Assembly (NCBI GenBank): GCA_030407085.1
Contig: CM059585.1
Location: forward strand, 3,977,001-4,041,000
Length of the DNA: 64,000 nt
Source: Trichopria drosophilae
Lineage: Eukaryota > Arthropoda > Insecta > Hymenoptera > Diapriidae
Direction: 5' to 3'
A program made the position numbers and the translations under genes. The notes beneath the pieces are model-generated. The model had not been told where the DNA came from. It saw only the letters and a program-made list of their open reading frames with translations, and searched no databases. Positions 45,740 through 57,343 of this stretch are shown piece by piece. Positions within the stretch are counted from its first letter, which is position 1. Each line of letters opens with the position of its first letter.

Positions 45740-46995
45740 ATGACGACACTGGACGTAAACAGTCTCAAATTTGATAAACGAGCTCTACACATTCCAGCTC
45801 TTGAAGAAATAAAAAACAGTGAGCATTTTTTCAAACTAATTTGCGTTGCAACTGTCAATTATACATTTAAAGAACGTTTCGCTTCCAGTATTCCTTCCTG
45901 CATTACAAGCAAATTTTGCTGAAACCGAAGTTGAAATTGTCGAGTGTCCAGATCTCACTGAAGCTCCTTTCGGTTTAGCTGCGTCAGGTGCATAATAAAT
46001 TTATTTATTATTATAGATTCAAATGCGTTAAAACGAATTAATTTGTAGGTATTAGCGGACGATTGACGATTCTAGATGTAGGTGGTCCACCGTTCTTGCT
46101 TCCTAATGTTCAAAAAAATAAAATTTACGACATACAATCCATTGCAAAAAAAATAAATTATGGCGACAGAGTTTTCGCCGCTGGAGCCGGTGCTGGGCCG
46201 TGGCCTTACATAAACAGCAATTGCGAGGCACGTATGAAAAATTTGTATTTCAAATAGATTTTACTAATTTCCTAAATTGTAGATGATAATGAACGTTGTA
46301 TTAAACGGTTCGAAAATCAAAAACGAAACCCATATTGCATCGGTGAACAAAGGAGATGGATCTTGCGTCGTCGAGACATTAAAAGGAAGCGAAACCAGAT
46401 TTGCCTTACTCGCTAATCTCTTCCTCTGCGAAGGTATACAAGGAAAAGTATTACGAGTATACGCAAAGAAACGCACCGGTCCAGAGAATTTTATCAGCAC
46501 GATGCAAAAAGCTTTAGCGAAAAGTTACAAGGATCAATTCGTCGGTATGTACATAATCGATTGTTACGTATCAAACGAGTAATAAAAATTTCTCGCAGGT
46601 GTTGGAGGGACATTCCTATTCAAAGATGGTAAAGCGAAGCAACATGTCATGTCAGATTTCTCCGAGACGCCACTAAATACCGAGAAAGATTTGAACAATT
46701 GGTTGAGATTTTACGACATGTCAGCTCCGCTTACGGCTCTTGGAACTTTTGTGTCTTCAGAAATGGTGCGACAATTTCTTGTAAATTTTTATTCAAATAA
46801 AATAAATAACTTTTTCTTTAGGACATGGATCTGCGTGTACAACATTTCCATAGCTTTTCTAATCACGGAGAAGGTGGACATTACCATTACGATACAACTC
46901 CGGACACCGCAGAATATTTGGGCTATTTCAATGTCGCCGAAACATTTTATCGAATTGATCAACCTCCTTCCGTTTGGGCTTTTGGAAAAGATTGA
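45740..46995 (+). CDS. C11orf54-type ester hydrolase (DUF1907), 6 exons
   Basis: Homologue of human C11orf54 (PTD012), a zinc-containing protein with ester-hydrolase activity in vitro. Exons 45740-45818, 45889-45987, 46049-46227, 46283-46544, 46599-46765, 46822-46995; total 320 codons with stop, 319 residues (human 315). Family text throughout: HIPALEEI, ECPDLTEAPFGL, DVGGPPFLLPNV, GAGAGPWPYI, KRRTGP-like KKRTGPENF, GVGGTFLFKDG, and the zinc site HFHSFSNHGEGGHYHYDTTPD, whose HxH plus following histidine match the metal ligands of the human protein. Intron 3 uses a GC donor (GAG|GCACGT). The downstream transporter starts only 234 bp after the stop; an AATAAA signal lies between. Confidence 0.95.
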
Positions 46996-47086
46996 ATTTG
47001 TACGTTGCACTTTTTATTTTACCAGATTACAAAATTAAGATTTTCTACATAATGAGAAAGGTGCAATTTGATATATTTTTATATGT

Positions 47087-47092
47087 AATAAA
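47087..47092 (+). promoter_or_regulatory. Polyadenylation signal AATAAA of the C11orf54-type gene
   Basis: AATAAA 92 nt after the stop codon, followed by GTGCGTCTT (GT-rich). It leaves at most about 130 bp for the 5' UTR and core promoter of the transporter gene starting at 47229. Confidence 0.7.
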
Positions 47093-47228
47093 GTGCGTCT
47101 TAATCCCAAACGGGAATTACCAGTGTTAATCCTTTGCGACCAGTATTATTCCGTTATGTAAATTATCAGATTAACTCGACAGCAAGTCTTATACATCAGT
47201 ATTTCAAGGCACTCGAATCGATCCTGAC

Positions 47229-50200
47229 ATGAAATTCAGCATCGAATCAACCTCTTCTTATAATAGTATCCACCCGTCATATCGTTACACAGAACAATTT
47301 AATAATAATGTCCAACTTTATCACGAGGGCACAAAATGGTTCGGTATATTCTTAGCTTTTATGTCCGGTACATTTTTTACTATTAGCGCAGCTCTCGTGA
47401 AGGCCATCCGAAATGTTGATCCAATGATTTTACTGTCGATCAGAGCTTCCTTACAAATAACGAGTATGTTTATCGTTGCTTGCAAACAGTCGCAAGGGTT
47501 AATGGGACCAAAAGGACAGAAGATTTTAATACAATTTCAGGTAAAAAAGTGTCAATAGTCTAGTTAAAAAATGGAAACAAAATCTCCAGAACTTTTAAAC
47601 TTTAAGTTGTACATTATGATATGTTAATGAGAGTAAAAAAAATGTTTTTGAAATAATTGATCGGTAATCTGGTGTCACTTTTCAAAAATTCAAAATGGCG
47701 GATTTAATATGGCGGAAGAAATCTTTAAAAATTGATCGGATTGTCTTGAAATTTATTATTTAGGGAATTTTGGGGTCGCTGATTATGAATCTGGTGTCGA
47801 CGGTTATAAATTTAAAATGGCGGATCCAATATGGTGGATTACGAATTTGAAGACAGTTTTATAAAGTTAAAATGATGAATCCAATATGGCGAACGATGCA
47901 TAAAGTCTTATATAAAGTGCAATCTTTGCAGAATAAAGTAGTTAGATTATGCAAGTTTACTAATATTTTAAATGTTAGAGAAATATTTCTAATTGCATTC
48001 GTTTCCTATTTTTATTTGTTATTGAGAGATAACTATCAAAAAAATATAAAAAAAATTAATATATCCACGAGAAATAATAGTATTCTTCTTTCAATTATTA
48101 ATAAAACAATTCTCAAAAAAAGTAGTAAATACACAGCGATAACAAATTTTAACAAATTACCTAATAAACAAAATAATTTAGAAATTACATTTTCAGCTAA
48201 AAAATCGTTTAAAAAACTTAAAGATGAATGTTAATATATTTACTTAAATTGTTTATTTCAATAAGTTTAATAATTTTTTTAATCGTCGTTATCCAGAAAT
48301 TATTTTCATAGTTTTTGTTATCATATAATCGATAATAGTATTAAATAAATAAATGGTTTGGTTAGAATTTTGGCATTTTAGTTCTAGTTATATATTGTAA
48401 GTTACATATTGTAGTTTTTAATTTTAGTTTTAGTATTTAGATTAAGTCTTTTGGGCCTGTTCGCTGATATTTATTTATCTCTGCAGGATATATTTATATA
48501 TTTTTATATATGTAGATATATTGTACAAATACACCTGAATAAAATTGAATTGAAATATTTTAAAGATCTTTAGATTTTAATATACGTATGTAAGAGATTT
48601 TGGGATCATTAACTACTAATTTTACAATAAGTACTTACATAAAGTAACGATTGAAATTAGGATATTATGTGATATTGTGAGATATTATGCTTCCAAAATT
48701 GTTAAAAATTAAAGAACTGTAATAATATTTGTTATCAAGTTTTCGGTAATCAGTTAACTTCTTTTGTTTCTATTTGTGTTTCCATGGTAATATATTGCTC
48801 TTAGCGTGTCAACATCAGTCAAAATATTTTGAGAGTTTAATATGAATGCCGTCATGTTTTAAGTAAACACTTAATTATGGATAATGAATTACAATGATTT
48901 TAACAATAGTCAAATGATTGAACATTAGCTTCATTATCATCAACCACAAAAACCCCCAAATATTAATTTTTATGAAAATTCAATAATTTTTTTGAAAAGT
49001 AATCCGCCACATTGGATACGCCATTTTGAATTTTGAAATTTTAACATCAGATTCGTTATCAACGTCCTCAAAAACCCCCAGATATAAATTTTTATGAAAT
49101 TTCAATAATGTTTTAAAAATTAGTCCGCCATATTGGATCTGCCATTTTGTCATCAGAATCATTCTCAATGTCCCCAGAAACCCCCAGAGATGAATTGTTA
49201 TGAAATTTCAATAACGTTTTAAAATTTAGTCTGCCATATTAGATCCACCATTTTGAATTTTGAAATTTTAACATCAGATTCGTTATCAAAGACCTCAAAA
49301 ACCCCAGATATAAATTTTTATGGAATTTCAATAACTTTTTAAAAATTAGTCTGCCATATTAAATCCGCCATTTTGAATTTTGAAATTTTAACATCAGATT
49401 CATTCTCAAGGACCTCAAAAACCCCCAGATATAAATTTTTATGAAATTTTAACATCAGATTCGTTCTCAACTGCCCTAGAAACCCCCAGATATGAATTTT
49501 GATGAAATTTTAATAATGTTTTAAAAATTAGTCTGCCATATTGGATCCGCCATTTTGAATTTTGAAATTTTAACATCAGATTCATTCTCAATGTCCTCAA
49601 AATCCCCCAGATATAAATTTTAGTTAAATTTCAATAATGTTTTAAAAATTAGTCTGCCATATTGGATCCGCCATTTTGAATTTTGAAATTTTAACATCAG
49701 ATTCGTTATCAAGGACCTCAAAAAGCTCCAGATATAAATTTTTATTAAATTTCAATAATGTTTTAAAAATTAGTCTGTCATATTGGATCGGCCATTTTGA
49801 ATTTTGAAATTTTAGCATCAGATTCGCTGTCAACGACTCTAGAAACCCCCAAATTTAAATTTCTATAAAAATTCAATAATTTTGTTGAAAAATAATCCAC
49901 CACATTGGATCCGCCATTTTGAATTTTGAAATGTTAACATCAGATTCGTTATCAAGAACCTCAAAAACCCCCAGATGTAAATTTTTATAAAATTTTAACA
50001 TCAGATTCGTTCTCAACGACCCTAGAAACCCCCAGATATGAATTTTTATGAAATTTCAATAATGTCTTAAAAATTAGTCTGTCATATTGGCTCCGCCATT
50101 TTGAATTTTGAAATTTTAGCATCAGATTCGCTGTCAACGACTCCAGAAAACCCCCAAATTTAAATTTCTATAAAAATTCAATAATTTTGTTGAAAAATAA

Positions 50201-53200
50201 TACACCACATTGGATCCACCATTTTGAATTTTGAAATGTTAACATCAGATTCGTTATCAAGAACCTCAAAAACCCCCAGATGTAAATTTTTATAAAATTT
50301 TAACATCAGATTCGTTCTCAACGACCCTAGAAACCCCCAGATATGAATTTTTAGGAAATTTCAATGTTTTAAAAATTAGTCCGCCATATTGGATCCGCCA
50401 TTTTGTGATCAGATTCATTCTCAATGTCCCCAGAAACCGCTACATATGAATTTTTATGAAATTTCAGGAACGTTTTAAAATTTAGTCTGCCATATTAGAT
50501 CCACCATTTTGAATTTTGAAAATTTAACATCAGATTCGTTGTCAACGTCCTCAAAAACCTCGAAATATAAATTTGTATGAAATTTTAACATCAGATTCGT
50601 TCCCAACGACCCCAGAAACCCCCGATATGAATTTTTATGAAATTTCAACAATATGTAAAAAATAATCTACCATATTGGATCCGCCATTTTGAATTTTGAA
50701 ATTTTAACGTTAAATTCGTTATTAGGGACCCCTGAAACCGCAAAATACCAACTTATACTAATATCTAGCCATAGAAAAAGTGTATGCATTTAGTAACTAC
50801 TTTTATGGTAAGAAAAAATTAGTCACGCGATTTATTTCCTATTATCTGGACAATACTGAAGTCACTAAAACTAGTTTCAACAATGTGCCTTAAAAAAAAA
50901 TTTAGTTTTACAACACCATCGAATTTAAAAGTTCTAGAGATATGCCCACATACAATAAAGATAAAATAATTTTATAATAAAAATGAAATAACGAGGAAAA
51001 AGTTTTTTTGAATAAAAACAAAGTTTGGACAATTTTGAAAAGTAACTTCCAACAAAATTCAATATGAGAATGTTTTAAGTTTTATTGTTAAATTATATAT
51101 TTATTTATAAAAAAAATATATCTTAACTTTTCGTACTGACATTTTATAAAAACGTACGTAACAAAATTTTTATGTATTATATTTTTTAGAATACAAAATC
51201 TTGAATTTCTGTTTTCTTATTTTTTTCTAAAAACAACCTGTCCATATTCCAGTCTGATTGAGAAAATCAAGAAACAAATACCTTTTCATGCGAAACGGCC
51301 ATAATTTTTTCATGTTTTTCAAGTGAATATTTATTTGTGTAAAGATAAGCAAAAAGATTTCAAAGCCATATTTTCTTATGTACTTTTGTCCGTATTTTTC
51401 AAATCTGCTATTAGTTTTGTTCTATGACATTTAATTTTTTCAAAATGGCGTCTAATTTACAAAAAAACGTGATCCAAAATGGCCGATCCAATATGGCGAC
51501 TTATACACGCATTTTTTACGTTTTTTTTTGTCATTTTATTTTATGTTTCTAGTCTACGACATTTACTTTTTAATAGATCTCTTATATTTATCTCAATTTG
51601 ATATCAATTATGAAAGAAAATATAATATTTTCCACTATTTTTCAAAATGGCGGCAAAAAAGCGAAAAATTTCATTTTAAAAATTTTTTTATTTGTTTAAT
51701 GTACTGGCTAATAATGTTTCCGTTGTCGGATCTGCACAAGTGTCTGGTTCCTGCGGAATAATAACCTCAATTAAAATTTAAGCAGAATGTCGAAATTCAA
51801 AATGGCCGATCCAGTATGGCGGCTTTTTCATGCATTTTTTTTTATGTTTTTCGTCCGCGATATTTACTTTTTCAATAGATCTCCTATATTTATCTCAATT
51901 TGATATCGATTTTGAAAGAAAATAGAATATTTTCCACTATTTTTCAAAATGGCGGCTAATTTACAAAAAAAAACGCAATTTAAAAAATTTTTTAACTGGC
52001 TAATAATGTTTCCGTTGTCGGATCGTAACCAGTGTCTGAATCCTGTGGAATAATAACCTCAATTAAAATTTAAGCAGAATGTCAAAATTCAAAATGGCCG
52101 ATCCAGTATGGCGGCTTATTCACGCATTTTTTTCAATTTATTTTGTTTTTCGTCCGTGATTTTTACTTTTTCAATAGATCTCTTATATTTATCTCAGTCT
52201 GATATCGATTACGAAAGAAAATATATTTTTCAAAATGGCGGCTAATTTACAAAAAAAAAAACGTAATTAAAAAATTTTGTTAATTATTTAACTGACTAAT
52301 AATGTTTCCGTTGTCGGATCGTAACAAGTGTCTGAATCCTGTGGAATAATAACCTCAACTAAAATTTAAGCGACGCAGAATGTCAGAATTCAAAATGGCC
52401 GATCCAATATGGCGGCTTTTATACGCATTTTTAATGTTTTTTTCATTTTTTTATATGTTTTTAGTTCCTAACATTTACTTTTTGTTATATTTTTCAGTCT
52501 AATACCGATTATGCTAAAAAAAAGTAACAATACAAGATAATATAAAAATTCAAAATGGCTGAAAATATTATATTTTATTTCATAATCGCTATAAAACTGA
52601 GATAAATATAATCTATCTATTGAAAAAGTAAATGTCATGGACTTTAGTATAAAACATAAAATAAATTGAAAAAAAAAACGTAAAATATACGTTTAAAAGC
52701 CGCCATATTGAATCGTCCATTTTGAATCACGTTTTTTTGTAATTTAGCCGCCATTTTGAAAAAAATCAAACGTCATAAAACTGAAAGCAGATTTGAAAAG
52801 TAAAGACAAAAATACATCAGAAAATTTTGTTTTAAAATTTTTTTTATGTATTCATGAAAAGAGTTAAGAAACAACCGAAAAGAAGAATATTAACTATTTA
52901 CAAAATCCAAAATGGCTGAAAATATTATATTTTCTTTCATAATCGCTATAAAACTGAGATAAATATAATAAATCTATTGAAAAAGTAAATGTCATGGATT
53001 TTAATACAAAACATAAAATAAATTGAAAAAAAAAAAACGTAAAATATACGTTTAAAAGCCGCCATATTGAATCGTCCATTTTGAATCACGTTTTTTTTAT
53101 AAATTAGCCGCCATTTTGAAAAAATTAAACGTCATAAACCTAAAAGCAGATTTGAAAAGTAAAGACAAAAATACGTCAAAAAATTTAGTTTTAAAATTTT

Positions 53201-54022
53201 TTTTGCTTATCATTACACACATAAATATTCATGAAAAGAGTTAAGAAACAACCAAAAAGAAGAATATTAACTTATATTTACAATTTCTGGTAGATCCAAA
53301 AACTACCATTATTTATTTCTACATTTAAATTTTAGGGGATTGTCGGTGGTTTAACATTGTCGCTGCTGTACTACAGCTTCAGAAAACTGCCACTCGGAGA
53401 TGCGACGACAATAATTTTCAGTTCTCCAGTGATCGTCATTATGCTGTCGTTTATTTTCCTCAAAGAACCATGCGGCGTCTTAAGAATTATCGTCATTGGA
53501 ACTCTCATGGCTGGTGTCATTTTGGTTTCGAGGCCGCCCTTCATCTTTCAGGATCACAAAAACCACTACGACATAATCGGATACTTGTGCGCACTCCTAG
53601 CAACTTTATTTACCGCACTAAACATCGTTGTAATGCGTAAATGTTTAGAAATACATTACTCTATTATAGTGTTGCATCTTTCGCTGTGGTCGCTGTTCTC
53701 GGCACTGGTTTTCTATTTCTTTGTTCCGTCAACCACCCACACGAGTCTACCCGATTGGTGGACATGCTGCGAAATTCTTGCCGTTGCTCTCACCGGTCTG
53801 TTAGGTCAAATACTGGTAGCGAAAGCTCTAAAGATCGAAGGGGCAGGTAAAGTCTCGGTGACTCGATCTCTCGACATAATTTTATCTTACGTCATTCAAA
53901 TCTATTTTTTCGACGATGTTCCAAACAAATGTAATATCTTCGGAGCGTGTCTGGTCTTGTTTTCCGTTATGTGTATGGGATTCGAAAAAGAAATTTATCG
54001 ATTTTGTGATTTTGTACCTTGA
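47229..54022 (+). CDS. SLC35G1-like EamA-domain transporter, 2 exons
   Basis: Membrane protein of the drug/metabolite transporter superfamily, closest by memory to SLC35G1 (ER/Golgi or plasma-membrane protein, transported substrate debated). Exon 1 47229-47540, exon 2 53336-54022, joined in phase 0: 332 residues (human SLC35G1 365). Ten hydrophobic segments can be counted, including GIFLAFMSGTFFTISAALV, GGLTLSLLYYSF, TIIFSSPVIVIMLSFIFL, IVIGTLMAGVILV, IIGYLCALLATLFTALNIVV and IFGACLVLFSVMCMGF. The motif YYSFRKLPLGDATTIIFSSPV followed by FLKEP is typical of EamA repeat 1. The start ATG follows an in-frame stop. The 5.8 kb intron is packed with repeats and a retrotransposon tail. Confidence 0.9.
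47541..47870. repeat. Twin-core repeat copies at the start of the transporter intron
   Basis: Forward copies with CAAAATGGCGGATTTAATATGGCGG (about 47690-47714), GGGGTCGCTGATTATGAATC (47771) and AAAATGGCGGATCCAATATGG (47813-47833). The retrotransposon tail starts immediately after a further copy at 47869-47893. Confidence 0.75.
47895..48560 (+). mobile_element. 5'-truncated non-LTR retrotransposon, 3' end
   Basis: Reading to a TAA at 48232-48234 gives KVQSLQNKVVRLCKF, NVREIF, HxxxR-like NISTRNNSILLSIINKTILKKSSKYTAITNFNKLP and KKSFKKLKDEC. This is the usual C-terminus after reverse transcriptase in CR1/Jockey-like ORF2 proteins (LQNKAVR..., TR.., ..YNxLP..., .FKKxLK...). A 3' UTR of about 300 bp ends in GAATAAAATTGAATTGAA, a short repeated tail as such elements have. 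No reverse transcriptase motif remains upstream: typical 5' truncation on insertion. Confidence 0.75.
48561..48930. other. Transporter intron, nothing recognised
   Basis: AT-rich sequence between the retrotransposon tail and the tandem array; no open frame of interest. Confidence 0.5.
48940..50740 (-). repeat. Tandem array of the roughly 120-bp twin-core unit
   Basis: About 15 units in one orientation, each running ATCAGATTCGTTMTCAA..GACC, AAACCCCCAGATATRAATTTTTATGAAATTTCAATAA, TTTTAAAAATTAGTC and then the core CTGCCATATTGGATCCGCCATTTTGAATTTTGAAATTTTAAC. Some units lack the core and are only about 80 bp (e.g. 49440-49490, 49990-50010), so shortened units alternate with full ones. Array copies resemble each other more than the dispersed copies elsewhere, implying local amplification. 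Confidence 0.92.
50741..51285. other. Transporter intron, nothing recognised
   Basis: AT-rich spacer between the tandem array and the next inverted repeat; no motif stands out. Confidence 0.5.
51290..53260. repeat. Inverted repeat of about 2 kb with about 295-bp and 357-bp tandem units in its arms
   Basis: Left half: copies of GGCCGATCCARTATGGCGGCTT, TATATTTATCTCARTYTGATATCGATT and GTTTCCGTTGTCGGATC recur near 51480, 51800, 52098 and 52396, about 295 bp apart. Right half: AATGGCTGAAAATATTATATTTT recurs at 52554 and 52911 (357 bp) and AAAAGCCGCCATATTGAATCG twice, all in reverse orientation relative to the left. Outer arms pair CATTTTGAAAAAAT-AAACGTCATAAA (53110-53140) with TTCTATGACATTTAATTTTTTCAAAATGG (51420-51447). 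No coding sequence. Confidence 0.85.
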
Positions 54023-55011
54023 AGTATATCTAATAATCATTTATTCAAAGAAAAATACAACTACGATTAACAGTGAATTCCGTTCTTTATCCAAGAGAAA
54101 TTATGTACAGCACGTCGGTAGAATTGAGGACTCGGTACGCGCAGATAACCTATATTAACTATAGAAGTATAGATTACAACTGTTACATATATATTCTTTC
54201 AAGGTGATTAAAATTTGTCAATGTGGTAGACTACGCTAGAGACTATTTGTAACTATGGTTAGACTTACGTTAAACCACATTCATGATTCTCCCACCTCTC
54301 TGAAACATTATTTTTCAATTTATATAAACGCTGCACGTTTCAACGATAAAAAATAAGTTAAAACATCCGGCGGCAAAAACAATGTAAAGGAACCTTATGT
54401 AAATACTTATTTACATATTAATTTTTTAACGTACCTTTCTACGTTTATGCGTAAACCTTCATTCCTATTATGTACATAAGGCGAAACTCGTGTCAAACAT
54501 TTCGTTTCGGATTTTGTACCAATTAAAACTCGACTGTAGAGAAGCCTCGAAGATTTCAGATATTCTAAAACATACTCGATTCGAATACGATATACAACTA
54601 GACGAATACTTCAACAAAGGATTAAAACGTAACTGCTTCGATGTCTAAACGACAATAAATGAACTCTTCGAGACGCATTTCCCTGATATTTCATCCTCGA
54701 CGGTACAAATGGTACAAAATAGCCTTAAAACGATTATTTGGAATCTTGCCTACGCTGCATAATTACTACTTACTCGATTATGCGCAGTCTACAATCGTCT
54801 TTCTTTCAAATTTCACAATTTTTTTTTTCATATACAGAGGTTCGAAGACTGTACGCACAAAAAGAATAAAACTTATATTTATTTGCACTTGTCCGCTCTT
54901 TTCTTCCTACTATGGCTATAAAATTATGACTTTGATGTAATGCGACGTTAGGAATTTGTGAAAACTTCGTTTTCGAAAGTGCGGACTCCGTGCGTTCAGA
55001 TTATCTGGAGG
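54023..55011. other. Transporter 3' UTR and spacer
   Basis: Downstream of the transporter stop. AATAAA at 54654-54659 is a candidate polyadenylation signal; a second, AGAATAAAAC, is near 54862. No further gene seen; the next gene is convergent. Confidence 0.5.
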
Positions 55012-55015
55012 TTAA

Positions 55016-56832
55016 CTCGTTTCGTCCTGAATTGCCCTAAATTTTGACTTCTTTTCATCAGGTGCTTTGTCATAGAGAAAGTTACTCAACCATTTTGATA
55101 TAACCATACCTATTGTATTTTTTCTCCAACTTTCTAAATCCTGTTTCAGATTAACCATATTTGCCGCCATTTTTTTACTATGGCGATCAAACATAACAAA
55201 ATTGTGAATTTTGAAAAAATTTCTTCAAATAATCGTATTTTTGAAGAGTAAACCGTGTTCGAATCAAGCTGAATCTCTGTATCTGGTGGAGTAAATAGTT
55301 ATACTAAAAGATAGGATGGTTTTTAATTCACCATTCAAAATGGCGGATTCAAAATGGCGGGCCTCATTTTGTTGAAAAATTTCTGGACGCTCTAACTGAA
55401 CGATCATGAGCTTGTTTTAAAAAATGCTAAGAATAAAAAATTCTTAGAATTCGCCGAGAAATATAGTGGATTTTTTTCAGATTTTTTAAATGAATTTCTG
55501 AAAAATTTGTTTCAAAATTCTTTTCAAAATTGTAATTTATTTACACAAAATTCTTAACAAACTTTAGTGAATTCTCTGATGAATTCTAAGAGTTTTTTAT
55601 TCTATGCATTTTTTCCCAAAAGTTTATAGTTTTCGAAAAAGAAAAATTTGAAATTCATTTCCTCGAAAACTATCAACTTTTGGAAAGAATTGCAAAGAAC
55701 AAAAAAACTTAAAATTTATCAAAGAATGCACTAAATTTTTTTCAGAATTTTTCGTAAATAAATTACAATTTTGAAAAGTTTTGAAAAAAAATTTCTCAAA
55801 CATTCATTTAAAAAATTTGAAAAAAATTCATTTAAAAAATTTGAAAAAAATTCATTTAAAAAATTTGAAAAAAATTCATTTAAAAAATTTGAAAAAAATT
55901 CATTTAAAAAATTTGAAAAAAATTTTGAAAACAATTTGAAAAAAATGTTGAAAAAAATGCTGAAAAAAAATTTCTCAAAAATTCATTTAAAAAATTTGGA
56001 AAATAATTTGAAAAAAAATTTCTCAAAAATTCATTTAAAAAATTTGAAAAAAATTTAAAAAAAAAATTTCTCAAAAATTCATTTAAAAAATTTGAAAAAA
56101 AATTTCTCAAAAATTCAATTAAAAAATTTGAAAAAAATGATGAAAAAAAATTTCTCAAAAATTCATTTAAAAAATTTGAAAAAAAATTTCTCAAAAATTC
56201 ATTTAAAAAATTTGAAAAAAAATTTCTCAAAAATCATTTAAAAAATTTGAAAAAAATCCACTATATTCCTCGGCGAATTCTAAGAATTTTTTAACAAAAA
56301 ACTCTTAGAATTTATCAAAGAATGCACTAAATTTTGTTCAAAATTTTTCGTAAATAAATTATAATTTTGAAAAAAAAAACTTCATTTAAAAAATCTGAAA
56401 AAATTCCACTATATTTCTCAATTAATTCTAAGAACTTTTCATTCTCCACATTTTTAAAAAAAAAACTCGTAGCTTTTGAGTTAGATCGTCCAGAAATTTT
56501 TCAACAAAATTTTGACTGAGAACCGCCATTTTGAATGGAGAATTAATAACCATCCTATCTTTTAGTGTAACTAATTACTCCACCAGATACTGAGACTTAG
56601 CCTGTTCCGAACACGGTTTCCTCTTCAAAAATTTGAAGAAATTTTTTCAAATTTTTTTATGTTTAAATCGCCATAGTAAAAAAAATGGCGGTAAATATGG
56701 TTAATCTGAAACCGGATTTAGAAAGTTCGAAAAAAAAAAACAATAGATATATTATATCAAAACGGTTGAGTGATTTTTTTTCTCTCTACGAAAGCACCTG
56801 ATGAGAAAAAGTCAAAATTTACAGGACGAAAC
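55016..56832. mobile_element. TTAA-flanked palindromic element, 1.8 kb, between convergent genes
   Basis: TTAA at 55012-55015 then CTCGTTTCGTCCTGAATTGC; the far end reads AATTTACAGGACGAAAC then TTAA at 56833-56836. Arms of over 300 bp mirror each other: TTTCATCAGGTGCTTTGTC against AAAGCACCTGATGAG, AGGATGGTTTTTAATTC against GAATTAATAACCATCCT, TTCAAAATGGCGG against ACCGCCATTTTGAATGG. The loop is A/T-rich with a short tandem array. The ends GTTTCGTCC differ from the CCCTTTAAC ends of the intron elements but the TTAA context is the same. Confidence 0.72.
55795..56255. repeat. 24-bp AT-rich tandem array in the loop of the palindromic element
   Basis: TTCATTTAAAAAATTTGAAAAAAA repeats five times without change in length (55803-55925), then with variable spacers containing AAATTTCTCAAAAA until about 56255. 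Because 24 is a multiple of three it gives periodic open frames (KNSFKKFE on the plus strand) that have no sign of being genes. Confidence 0.9.
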
Positions 56833-56836
56833 TTAA

Positions 56837-57343
56837 ATAGTTTTGACGCTAAGGGACAACTCAACATTGATCGAGTAATATTGCTTTGGTATGTAGAAAT
56901 TGCAATTTTATTGTGATATGAACTTCGACGTCGGGATAATTTTGATTTTAATTTCGAAAATTATGCACGAAAAGGAAAAGTATATACATGAATTCATATG
57001 AAACCGAGCGAGTACGAATGTTTACGCGGTATTATCAGATCTTGCGAAATGCACATATACTTCATAGGAACGGACAGTCAATTTATTAAGAATTAAAGCA
57101 CGAAATGGGCTTACAAAGTTTGTACAAAACTGCCCGAAAAGTTTTCTCCGTCGATCTCTATTGACCAAAAAAAAAAAAAAAGACTCAGTTGTTAAAATGC
57201 ACGAGACCGCACCCGGGGAGATCTTTAAAGAACTGTAACATCGAACTAGTGAGATATCGGGCACCGACTTCTTCTCCGGCAGAGAATAAAAATCCAAACT
57301 ATATACTTAAAATAGAACAAACCTCCTTATCGATCGATCGGAA
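56837..57343. other. Zinc-finger gene 3' flank
   Basis: No gene seen. TTTATT at 57082-57087 (AATAAA on the minus strand) is the likely polyadenylation signal of the zinc-finger gene, about 257 nt past its stop. Confidence 0.5.

Noticed and set aside
48940..50740. Regularly spaced repeats as a CRISPR array
   Set aside because: Insect nuclear DNA; the whole unit is repeated, with no unique spacers or cas genes.
55731..56230. Periodic KNSFKKFE-type and NFLNEFFS-type open frames on both strands
   Set aside because: Direct result of a 24-bp AT-rich tandem array in a palindrome loop; no start context, splicing or family resemblance.
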